This document shows, in pieces, positions 11,111-21,105 of a stretch of DNA of 64,000 nt; position 1 is the stretch's first letter, and each line of letters starts with the position of its first letter. The translations under genes were made by a program, and so were the position numbers. The DNA is from Alteriqipengyuania bathyomarina_B (GTDB lineage: Bacteria; Pseudomonadota; Alphaproteobacteria; Sphingomonadales; Sphingomonadaceae). A model generated the notes under the pieces. It was given only the letters and a program-made list of their open reading frames with translations, made no database searches and was not told the DNA's origin. The DNA lies in NCBI RefSeq assembly GCF_038594605.1, contig NZ_JBCFZM010000001.1:186001-250000 (forward strand). The letters run 5' to 3'.

Positions 11111-11341
11111 GGATACCAAATCCGATAGATGAAATGAAAACGGATCCCGCGTTTGGCGGGTAGTGCGGTTTCGACCGTACGTCTTTGACATTGTGAATGG
11201 GTTTTATAATCGATGCCGCGGCGCATAGTGCGTCGGCTTTCGGGCCGACAAGCATGTGCTGCAACATTAATCAGATGATTTATCTGGCTGAGATTAAATT
11301 CTTTCCGCGCCGTCGTGAAGACAACGGGCTTTTATGCAGGC

Positions 11342-11356
11342 CTGTCGTTGATGGTG
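11342..11356 (+). other. 5' arm of the 23S processing stalk
   Basis: CTGTCGTTGATGGTG here is perfectly complementary over 15 bases to 14161-14175, just beyond the 3' end of 23S. Together they form the long stem that loops out 23S and is cut by RNase III. Inside it the mature ends also pair (TTCTCAAGC at 11361 with GCTTGAGAA at 14148). Confidence 0.8.
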
Positions 11357-11360
11357 TGGA

Positions 11361-14157
<2,797 letters not shown>

Positions 14158-14286
14158 TTGCACCATCAACGACAGTCCTGCTGGGCTTCGTCGATCGGAA
14201 AGAATGCTCGAAGCCAGATAGACGCCTCGAATACCAGCCAGTCTTCGGATTGGCGCATCGATTATAGCCCACCCGCAAGCTTCATT

Positions 14287-14402
14287 GCTTCGTGGTCATA
14301 GCGCCTGTGACCCACCCGATCCCATCTCGAACTCGGCCGTGAAACCAGGCAGCGCCGATGGTACTAGTGCTCAAGCACTGGAAGAGTAGGTCGCCGCGAG
14401 GC
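14287..14402 (+). rRNA. rrf: 5S ribosomal RNA
   Basis: About 116 bases. The ends GCTTCGTGG and CCGCGAGGC pair over nine positions, and the interior has the conserved CCCACCCGATCCCATCTCG and AACTCGGCCGTGAAACC. It lies 130 bases after 23S. Confidence 0.94.
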
Positions 14403-14446
14403 ATTGTAGCTTGCGGGGTGTGGTATAAACCCATTCACAAAGTCGA

Positions 14447-14474
14447 AGGGCTGACCCGCAAGGGCGGCCCTTTT
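14447..14474 (+). terminator. possible hairpin after 5S
   Basis: Arms AGGGC (14447-14451) and GCCCT (14467-14471) enclose a smaller CCC-GCAA-GGG hairpin and run into TTTT. It could attenuate transcription after 5S. The strong terminator of the operon lies further on, after the initiator tRNA, so this may only be a processing structure. Confidence 0.3.
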
Positions 14475-14572
14475 GGCGTCTTTCGCGACGTCGTGCCGAG
14501 CGGAGCTATCATTTGCGATGCATGGCACTGGTTGCGGATGCAACCGCTGGCCTTGGGCCAGCCACATGGTGA

Positions 14573-14649
<77 letters not shown>

Positions 14650-14678
14650 CCGAACCCCTGAAATCGCTAACGTTTCTC

Positions 14679-14705
14679 GCCTCGCTGTTCCCAGCGGGGC
14701 TTTTT
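14679..14705 (+). terminator. rRNA operon terminator
   Basis: A nine-base-pair stem, GCCTCGCTG and CAGCGGGGC (one G-U), with loop TTCC, is followed immediately by TTTTT. It lies 30 bases after tRNA-fMet and is a textbook Rho-independent terminator. Confidence 0.85.
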
Positions 14706-14856
14706 GTGTTGAGTTCTGTAAGCACATAGTAAGCAGTTGTTGGACGGCTGCCCGTATGCAGCCGGCCAAGCTGAACTATGCACTGCCTTGTGACGTGACC
14801 CCAGTTTTCCCTAGCTTTGATTAGAGTCGGGCCGTTGTTTTGCGCATGGGAGCATC

Positions 14857-15283
14857 TTGCTTTTGAACGTTCGCGATGTCGCCCTCGAGTTACTAAGCGA
14901 GCGATACGCCGTAGTCATATGCTCTTCAGAAGGCTACCAGGGCAGTGACACTCATCTTCCGCTGCCGAATATCAAGTTGATGGAATTCCACCAATCGGTG
15001 CGGAGTATCCAGCAACCCGGGGCCTATGGCTGGACCCGCTCCGGCGGCGTCTGCCCGCTGGGGGGGGAGGATCTCATCTTCAGGATGAGCGGTGCTCCTG
15101 CAATACCTGATCGACCCGGAGGATCGGCGCGAGGTCGAACTGCACTTCGAAGATATCGCTGCGATCTTTCCCGAACTAGGAGATCGCGGTGTTTTCACGA
15201 TATCGAGCGATCGCTTCCCGAAGCGCTTCGATTTCGGACTTGAGCTGGTCATTGCCGAAGCCGGCGTACGATCCTTCCTCTAA
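14857..15283 (+). pseudogene. small gene of unknown function, frame-broken
   Basis: One reading frame opens at TTG 14857 (GGGA shortly before it) with sensible-looking protein (E-L-L-S-E-R-Y-A-V-V-I-C-S-S-E-G) to about 15085, then turns Arg/Pro-rich. The next frame carries a sensible C-terminus from about 15089 (Q-Y-L-I-D-P-E-D-R-R-E-V-E-L-H-F-E-D-I) to the stop at 15283. Joining them gives about 142 residues. A run of eight G lies at 15060-15067, shortly before the switch. I read it as one gene broken by a single-base shift, either real or a sequencing slip in the G-run. I do not recognise the family. It is the first gene after the initiator tRNA and could be the first of the TIR operon. Confidence 0.4.
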
Positions 15284-15406
15284 TCGTGACGGGGTATGGA
15301 CGGTCTCGGCCGTACGGAAAATTGCCCACCTTTGTGGTTTTCGCTTGATCTGACATCGCCGCTTCGAAAACATGCTGGCCGAGAAATCCGTTTGGCGCTG
15401 GCGGCC

Positions 15407-16681
15407 TTGGCAGACATATTCATCAGCTATTCGCGCAAGGACCGCCACACCGCATCTCGCCTTGCTGAATTGCTCGTACAGAGCAACTACACGGTCTGGT
15501 GGGATCAGAACTTGAAGCGGGGCTCTCGCTTTCGCGAAGTGATCGAAGCGGAACTTGACCAGGCTCGGGCGGTCATCGTCCTTTGGAGCCTCAGTTCGAC
15601 GCATTCTCGCTGGGTACTCGACGAAGCCGATCATGCAGCCGATGACAACAAATTGTTGCCGGTCAGGCTAGATTCCAGCCAACCACCGATGGGTTTTCGG
15701 CAGCTCCATACTACCGAGATGGAAAGTCGCGCCCTCTCCTCCAAAGCGGCAGCCTTCGTTCAACTGCTCAAAGATCTAGAGGCGCTTGTCGCGACGACAA
15801 CTGGGGAGCAGGCAGCCCCATCCCCCCCACCCGACATCGTCCGCATCGCCCTGTCGCCACTCTTCGTCATCCACGCCATAACCAGCGCCTGGGAGGTGGA
15901 GCGGCATCTCGGAATGGCGGGCGGGCTCGTCGCGACGACATCATACCCGTGGAACGATCAGATACTCGAACATCTCGAAGACGGGCAGCTCGATCTCGCG
16001 ATCTACAATTTCAACCGCGCGAAGGGATATTCCGATCGTCGAGCGTCGCCTGGCTATTCGATAATAGGTCAGGCCGGACGCTCCATGGGAGGCCATAATT
16101 TTTCCATCCTCGCGAAGACCGACAGTACCTGGAGCGAAATTGGTCAGGATGGCTTCGCGAAGGCGATCGCCGGCGCAACCGTGGGCCTGCCGGTAAAGAG
16201 CGATATGGCTGAGGTATTCTACCGCGTCGTTGGCGGAAAGGAGGCGGTCACCGAGCATGGGATCAAGGTGGTCGACGTTCCCATCACCACGGGTATGGAG
16301 TTTTTCTCGCTGATCCCCGATGCGCTCCTGAATACCGGTCAGAACGTCAGGCAATGCGCGATCGCTGCCGGAGAGGTTCGGGAAATTTTGCCCAGATCGG
16401 CACTTGACGAAGCGATCAGAGCGGAACTGCTTTCGGCCTCGCGCAATTGCATCATCGCGAGCGATCGGCTCGTTTCATTGCTCGGCGGCCAAGAGGCAGC
16501 GAAGGCGTTTGCAAACGCCCTTTGGATAAGCTTCAACACCAATTGGGCGAATGCGGAACGTCATCAGATCCTGCTCGAAGAACTGGTTTCGGGCTCGTAT
16601 AACTGGAGTTTTTCGGATAGTATCGTGCGTCAAGCTGTCGAAAAGATACTTTACGAAAGCTATAGGATTGGTTTCGACTAG
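15407..16681 (+). CDS. TIR-domain protein with C-terminal solute-binding-like domain
   Basis: 424 residues if translation starts at TTG 15407, giving the normal TIR opening M-A-D-I-F-I-S-Y-S-R-K-D. An ATG at 15296 in the same frame would add 37 residues without domain features. Residues 1 to about 125 are a TIR domain: F-I-S-Y-S-R-K-D, V-W-W-D-Q, then H-S-R-W-V-L-D-E-A, where Glu73 sits at the position of the catalytic glutamate of TIR NADases. A Pro-rich linker (about 132-140) leads to some 280 residues that look like a type-2 periplasmic-binding-protein fold (V-R-I-A-L-S-P-L-F-V-I-H-A; the strand-turn motif D-G-Q-L-D-L-A-I-Y-N-F; later L-P-V-K-S-D-M-A-E-V-F). There is no signal peptide, so ligand sensing would be cytoplasmic. 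The stop overlaps the next start by one base. Function is not known; a ligand-gated NAD hydrolase or cyclase is my inference. Confidence 0.75.
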   Translation: MADIFISYSRKDRHTASRLAELLVQSNYTVWWDQNLKRGSRFREVIEAELDQARAVIVLWSLSSTHSRWVLDEADHAADDNKLLPVRLDSSQPPMGFRQLHTTEMESRALSSKAAAFVQLLKDLEALVATTTGEQAAPSPPPDIVRIALSPLFVIHAITSAWEVERHLGMAGGLVATTSYPWNDQILEHLEDGQLDLAIYNFNRAKGYSDRRASPGYSIIGQAGRSMGGHNFSILAKTDSTWSEIGQDGFAKAIAGATVGLPVKSDMAEVFYRVVGGKEAVTEHGIKVVDVPITTGMEFFSLIPDALLNTGQNVRQCAIAAGEVREILPRSALDEAIRAELLSASRNCIIASDRLVSLLGGQEAAKAFANALWISFNTNWANAERHQILLEELVSGSYNWSFSDSIVRQAVEKILYESYRIGFD

Positions 16682-17541
16682 TGGCTTTCATCGTGATCGG
16701 CGGATTGAATTTCGATATCGTTCTCAAGACGGATCGCTTCCCCGTGCCGCACGAGAAAATGAGCGCATTCGAACGTTACGAAGGCCCGGGCGGCTCGGCC
16801 CCAAATACCGCCTACTGGCTGGGCAAACTGGGCTGCGAAACGATCTTCCATGGCGAACTGGCCGACGATCACTTCGCCAGCCTGTCTATCGAGAGCTTGC
16901 GCAGTGCGTCGGTCGGGACTTCTCATCTCAAGGTGTCTGCGGGCACGGACAGCCGCCTGGCCGTCATCATTTCGACTGGCGAGAGCAAGATGATGATCTC
17001 CTCGGGTGGGCCCCGGCGTCCCGACCAAGCGATACGCGAGTGCCTGGGGTCGGCGGATGCGCCGGAGCCAGGAGATATCGTGCACATCACGTCGCGCCAT
17101 TTCGCCGGAGCAGAAGACTATATCGCCGGAGCGCAGGCTCAAGGAGCGATTATAAGCGTCGAGTTGAATGGCGCCCATCCAGAGAGATTCGCCGCGCTGT
17201 GCGATTTCATGTTTTGCAACGAGGACGAACTGCAACGGGCGCTCGGGACCGATGATGTGATCGAATGCGTTCAGGGTCTGATGGATCGATCCGATGCCAC
17301 ACTGGTCGTGACCCGCGGCGCGAGCGGAGCCTGCGTCATCGGCGGGAAGCACGCACCGATCCACATCCCTACCGCAGCGGTTCGACCTATAGACCGGACG
17401 GGTGGCGGCGATGCCTTCAATGCCGGCTTCCTGAGCGCCCTCGCCCGGAATGCACAGGTGGAGGAGGCCGCTGCAAAAGGGTTGGAGCTTGCAGCGAAAG
17501 TCATCCTCCACAACGGCGCCCGGCCCGCTTTGAAAGGTTAA
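16681..17541 (+). CDS. PfkB/ribokinase-family kinase
   Basis: 286 residues from GTG 16681, overlapping the TIR stop codon in TAGTG, so translation is probably coupled. The PfkB signatures are present: N-terminal G-G-L-N-F-D-I-V and G-G-S-A-P-N-T-A-Y-W-L-G-K-L-G (motif 1), and D-R-T-G-G-G-D-A-F-N-A-G-F near residue 240 (motif 2, with the catalytic Asp and anion hole). The family phosphorylates sugars or nucleosides with ATP; the substrate cannot be told from sequence. No sugar transport or catabolic genes surround it. Its tight coupling to a TIR gene suggests a role linked to the TIR product (for example an ADP-ribose or ribose derivative), which is inference. Length is slightly shorter than ribokinase. 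Confidence 0.85.
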   Translation: MAFIVIGGLNFDIVLKTDRFPVPHEKMSAFERYEGPGGSAPNTAYWLGKLGCETIFHGELADDHFASLSIESLRSASVGTSHLKVSAGTDSRLAVIISTGESKMMISSGGPRRPDQAIRECLGSADAPEPGDIVHITSRHFAGAEDYIAGAQAQGAIISVELNGAHPERFAALCDFMFCNEDELQRALGTDDVIECVQGLMDRSDATLVVTRGASGACVIGGKHAPIHIPTAAVRPIDRTGGGDAFNAGFLSALARNAQVEEAAAKGLELAAKVILHNGARPALKG

Positions 17542-17545
17542 TTTA

Positions 17546-18310
17546 GTGCAGCCAAAAGAACTCGGAATTGCGCTCGTCTTCAATGACGACGACAGCCGCA
17601 GGATGCTGCAACGTCAGCAGGTACTGGTGGATGAATTCGGCCTCCAGCCCGATTTTGGCCTCGCCGAAGATATCCCGCATCTCACGCTCATGCAGCTCAA
17701 TAGTGTCAATTGGGACGTGATCGACGACTATTGGCAGAATATTGTTCGGATATTAGAGACCCAACATGTCCCGCCGCTTATATTCGATAGGGTCATCTAC
17801 AAGCCGACGGGTTGGTACTTCTGGCTAGCGCAAAAGAACGATGCGCTGCAGGCACTCCACGAGGAAATCGTTGCCGCTTCCGGATCGCAGACTGCTCCGG
17901 GCGAACCCGATACAAAGACCGATCGCTTCACCCAGGCTGAGAAGGAGGCATATGAAACCTACGGATATCGCTATGCCGGATCGACATTTCTCCCGCACGT
18001 AACTCTGGGAAAGCTGGATGATGAAAATCCGGACGTTGTGCGGCGCGCGACCGAGTTGTTTTCCGAGATTGACGGCGAATACCGGCCCGCCGCTTGCACA
18101 CTCTACGAGAAGGGTCCCTTCGGCTCACACCGGCATGCGCAACGATCGCATGCGCTCGACACGCGCTCTGCCGTCTTCGGCTCCGGTCAGTCGGACCATG
18201 GACCTCCCGGTCTTGCAAGCGGGCCGGATCCGGCGTGCGTAGAAAGGCCGGACGGCGATGGTCGCGCGCGGCGCGGGGGTTTCTTCTCGCGCCTGTTTGG
18301 CAGGAAGTAA
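17546..18310 (+). CDS. 2H phosphoesterase superfamily protein
   Basis: 254 residues from GTG 17546, four bases after the PfkB stop and preceded by AAAGG. It has the two H-x-(T/S)-h repeats that define the 2H fold: P-H-L-T-L-M-Q-L near residue 47 and P-H-V-T-L-G-K-L near residue 153, the right spacing for a LigT/CPD-like enzyme. Members act on 2',5' or cyclic 2',3' phosphodiesters and on ADP-ribose cyclic phosphate. After about residue 195 the sequence is low in structure and ends G-F-F-S-R-L-F-G-R-K, a basic tail. In this island it may hydrolyse or process a nucleotide made by the TIR protein; this is inference. The resemblance is motif-level only. Confidence 0.72.
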   Translation: MQPKELGIALVFNDDDSRRMLQRQQVLVDEFGLQPDFGLAEDIPHLTLMQLNSVNWDVIDDYWQNIVRILETQHVPPLIFDRVIYKPTGWYFWLAQKNDALQALHEEIVAASGSQTAPGEPDTKTDRFTQAEKEAYETYGYRYAGSTFLPHVTLGKLDDENPDVVRRATELFSEIDGEYRPAACTLYEKGPFGSHRHAQRSHALDTRSAVFGSGQSDHGPPGLASGPDPACVERPDGDGRARRGGFFSRLFGRK

Positions 18311-18347
18311 GATTGGATAGCGGGATCCATCGATCGGAGGGCGTGAG

Positions 18348-19127
18348 ATGAACCAGAAGCAGCCGACAAGCGCCGGGCGCTATCGGATCGACAGCCTGTA
18401 GGAGGATCCCTTCGCCTCCGGCAATGCGCTAGATGTGCGACTAGGCCGACAGGTCTTCATCAAGATCGGGGATGCCTCTGCCGCCGCCGCCCTGGCCGCC
18501 ACCTGGCGGACCTTCGCCGCACACGCCATTCCCGGGATGCTCGCCATTCTCGATTTGGGAGAGCACGAGGGCCGGCCTTACGCCGTGTTCGAATGGCTCG
18601 ACGGTATCGCGCTTGCGAACCTGCCCGCTGAATTCCAGCGCACTGGAAGAAGCCCGGCCTCCGCGATCGACACGATCGCTTCTCAGACGCTGGAGACGCT
18701 CGAAGCACTACGCCATCATGGACTGGTGCACGGCGACATCTCGCCTCTCAATATTATGGTCTCGTCTCTTGCGAGCCGGACATGGCTGATCGATAACGCA
18801 CCCGACTTAGTCGGCGGTCCCGTTCACGCAACCATGCGCTGGCTCGCCGCCCACGGCAGCGATCGGCTGGCTTCGATGTACGCGCATCTTGGCAGCCTCC
18901 CTGCCGAGCTGGCCGAAACCACCGAGCAAGGCGGCCGCCTGCCGCCCGATGCGCTGCCGAAAGTGGTAGCGATCATCGTGATGGCGGCGCTGAGCGCGAC
19001 GCTGATCGGGCCGGGAACATTGTCGGCGCTGGGCTTGCCTGAGGACTTCTCGCGCGAGCGCGCGAGCGAGTATCTCATCCGCTGGCGGCATTCGGGCGAC
19101 AGCGCGGATCATCCAGTGGAGAGCTGA
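18348..19127 (+). pseudogene. protein-kinase-like gene with in-frame amber codon
   Basis: An ATG at 18348 with GGAGG ahead of it opens M-N-Q-K-Q-P-T-S-A-G-R-Y-R-I-D-S-L, like the start of a Hanks-type kinase, then meets TAG at 18399-18401. The same frame continues without a break for 242 codons: the probable Lys in V-F-I-K-I, the catalytic loop H-G-D-I-S-P-L-N-I-M, and L-I-D-N-A in place of L-I-D-F-G. The stop falls where the glycine-rich loop should be, and the loop itself is missing (E-D-P-F-A-S-G-N-A). Possibilities are a recent pseudogene, reinitiation at GTG 18435 giving a 230-residue product, or amber readthrough. It follows the 2H gene by 37 bases in the same direction. The altered D-F-G suggests weak or no kinase activity. 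Confidence 0.6.
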
Positions 19128-19252
19128 CCTCCCCAAGGTCGAACGCAGCCTTATCCTGCCCCTCGCGCCGGGCCGAATGGTTGCCGGGGCCGGGCGCCGC
19201 GATCCCAGTCGGAACAGGCGTTTCCCTCGGAACCTGCCTGTTCGAGATCGAC

Positions 19253-20845
19253 CTATTGGCGGATATCGGCCCAGGTGAGGTCATAGCGCGCAAGGTATTT
19301 TCGAAGGCGGTCGGCATCGTTCGTCGACCTACGGTGCTGGCGGGATACGCAAAACAGCTCTCTCCCCGCCGCCGACAGGTTGGGATTGCGGCGGCAGACC
19401 CGGATCACTTCGGCCAGTTGGGGCAGGTCGAAGGGGTCGAGCCGGCTCAGCCTCTCTTCTCCCAGAACAGCGAGCAAGCGCCCTTTATCGGAAGAACCCG
19501 CCTCGGTCGTCCAAGATCGCTGGAGGCGAGCGACCTCGAGGTCCACCGTTTCGCGGTTGATCCGGCCATCGGCGCTCAGCGTGGCCATGCGCGTGATGCT
19601 GGCAGAAAGATTCCGAAAATTGCCGCTCCATGCCGCAGCCGGGCTGGTTGCGAACGCGACATAGCGTTCTCGCGCCTCCTTGTTGAAGGTAACGCGTGTG
19701 TCTTCGGCGAAGGCGAACCGTTCCAACTCGAAGTCGATGTTCGGCTCGATATCCTCGCTGCGTTCGGCGAGGCCGGGCAGGTGGAAGGTCCACAGGTTGA
19801 GCCGCGCGAACAGGTCGTCGCGGAAGGTGCCCTTTGCTGCCGCGTCGATCAGATCGAGGTTGGTTCCTGCAATCAGCTGGAACTGACTTGCCACCTCCCT
19901 GTCCGATCCCATCGGCAGGAAGCGCTTTTCCTCGATCGCGCGCAGGATCATCGCCTGTTCGTCGAGCCCCAGTTCGCCAATCTCGTCGAGGAACAGCATG
20001 CCGCCGTCGGCGCTGCGCAGCAGGCCCGCGCGGTCGGCGACCGCCCCGGTGAAGGCGCCCTTCTGGTGGCCGAAGAGGGCGGACATCGCGTTGTCACCCT
20101 TCAGCGTCGCGCAGTTGACCTCCACGAAGGGGCCGGCCAGCCGGTGCCGGTCGGCCTTGAGCTCATAAATGCGGCGCGCCAGCAGGCTTTTGCCAGCGCC
20201 GGTCGGCCCCATCAGCAATAGCGGAGCCGACGACCGCGTGGCGACCTGCTCGATCTCGTCGATCATCGCATTGAAGGCGGCGTTGCGCGTCTCGATCCCG
20301 CCCTTGAGGAATGAGGTGCTCTCGCGGCTGCTGGCGGCAAAGCGCTGGGCGATGCTGTCGTAGCGCGACAGGTCGAGGTCGATCGCGTTCCAGCTGCCGG
20401 TCGGGTCGGGCTTGCTCCGGACAGGCTGGGTCTGGAGCAGCTTGCCCGGGATGAAGCGCGCTTCGGTCAGCAAGAACAGGCAGATCTGCGCGACGTGGGT
20501 GCCGGTGGTGATATGGACCAGATAGTCCTCGTTCTCCGGCTCGAATGCGAACCCTTGCGCAAAATCGAGCAGCTGGGTGTAGACCTCTTCGAAATCCCAT
20601 GCGTCCTCGAAATTGATGACGTGGGGCACGACTTCGGTCTCGGGCGAGACATCGCGGATATCCTGCGTGACGTACTCGGCAAGGCGGCGATGGTAATCGC
20701 CGTGGAGCAGTACGAAGCGATCTACGCGCAGATCGGGCTGCATGCACAGGCCGACTGTGGGCCGCCACTTGTTCCAGCGCGATGGCCCGAACTTCGACGC
20801 GTCGAGGGTCGAGCCTAGAAATCCGATGACGGTCGTTGACTTCAT
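19253..20845 (-). CDS. rtcR: RtcR, CARF-domain sigma-54 activator of RNA repair genes
   Basis: 530 residues. The N-terminal part (about 1-180) has the RtcR-type CARF domain (T-V-I-G-F-L-G-S-T-L-D and Y-L-V-H-I-T-T-G-T-H-V-A-Q-I), thought to bind an RNA-derived ligand. The central AAA+ domain has Walker A G-P-T-G-A-G-K-S, the sigma-54 contact loop G-A-F-T-G-A, and Walker B G-M-L-F-L-D-E-I. The C-terminus should be a Fis-like helix-turn-helix (around S-A-A-G-R-E-L-F-C-V-S-R). It is divergent from rsr, with a sigma-54 promoter between, the arrangement expected if it activates rsr, the Y RNAs, rtcB and rtcA. By family knowledge the CARF domain represses the ATPase until the RNA-damage signal binds. 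Confidence 0.95.
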   Translation of the reverse strand: MKSTTVIGFLGSTLDASKFGPSRWNKWRPTVGLCMQPDLRVDRFVLLHGDYHRRLAEYVTQDIRDVSPETEVVPHVINFEDAWDFEEVYTQLLDFAQGFAFEPENEDYLVHITTGTHVAQICLFLLTEARFIPGKLLQTQPVRSKPDPTGSWNAIDLDLSRYDSIAQRFAASSRESTSFLKGGIETRNAAFNAMIDEIEQVATRSSAPLLLMGPTGAGKSLLARRIYELKADRHRLAGPFVEVNCATLKGDNAMSALFGHQKGAFTGAVADRAGLLRSADGGMLFLDEIGELGLDEQAMILRAIEEKRFLPMGSDREVASQFQLIAGTNLDLIDAAAKGTFRDDLFARLNLWTFHLPGLAERSEDIEPNIDFELERFAFAEDTRVTFNKEARERYVAFATSPAAAWSGNFRNLSASITRMATLSADGRINRETVDLEVARLQRSWTTEAGSSDKGRLLAVLGEERLSRLDPFDLPQLAEVIRVCRRNPNLSAAGRELFCVSRQHRRSTNDADRLRKYLARYDLTWADIRQ

Positions 20846-20864
20846 GCCAGAAGCTATAAAATTT

Positions 20865-20878
20865 TATCGTACGCGATA
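20865..20878. promoter_or_regulatory. inverted repeat in rtcR-rsr intergenic region
   Basis: TATCG-TACG-CGATA is a perfect inverted repeat 20 bases upstream of the rtcR start and about 110 bases upstream of the sigma-54 promoter, a normal place for an enhancer-binding site. It may be an RtcR operator or part of the rtcR promoter. Only one clear copy is visible. Confidence 0.35.
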
Positions 20879-20989
20879 CAAGGAGATAAGAAAGGAGGAC
20901 TTCCACGATCGACGACGTCAGCGCACGGAAATGCTAAAATCTATTTATATCAGATGTTTGAGCTTAATTTGCATTCGTCACGACGAAAC

Positions 20990-21005
20990 TGGCACGCCTC
21001 ATGCA
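20990..21005 (+). promoter_or_regulatory. sigma-54 promoter for rsr-Y RNA-rtcBA
   Basis: TGGCACGCCTCATGCA matches the -24/-12 consensus TGGCACG-N4-TTGCA except for one base of the -12 element. The invariant GG (20991-20992) and GC (21003-21004) are exactly 12 bases apart. Transcription would start near 21016, about 90 bases before rsr. With the divergent sigma-54 activator gene this is a strong assignment. Confidence 0.88.
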
Positions 21006-21105
21006 AATCATCCGGCACCGGGTTGGTCGAACGCCCGGTGAGACGCGGTGAAATGGGCGGTCGGAATCGGCCGGCCGCCCAAAGCCCGTTAGATGGAGTT
21101 GGACG

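Noticed and set aside
14650..14856. attachment site or integrase remnant beside tRNA-fMet
   Set aside because: The place is typical for island insertion, but I found no integrase gene and no second copy of the tRNA 3' end downstream, so no att site can be named.
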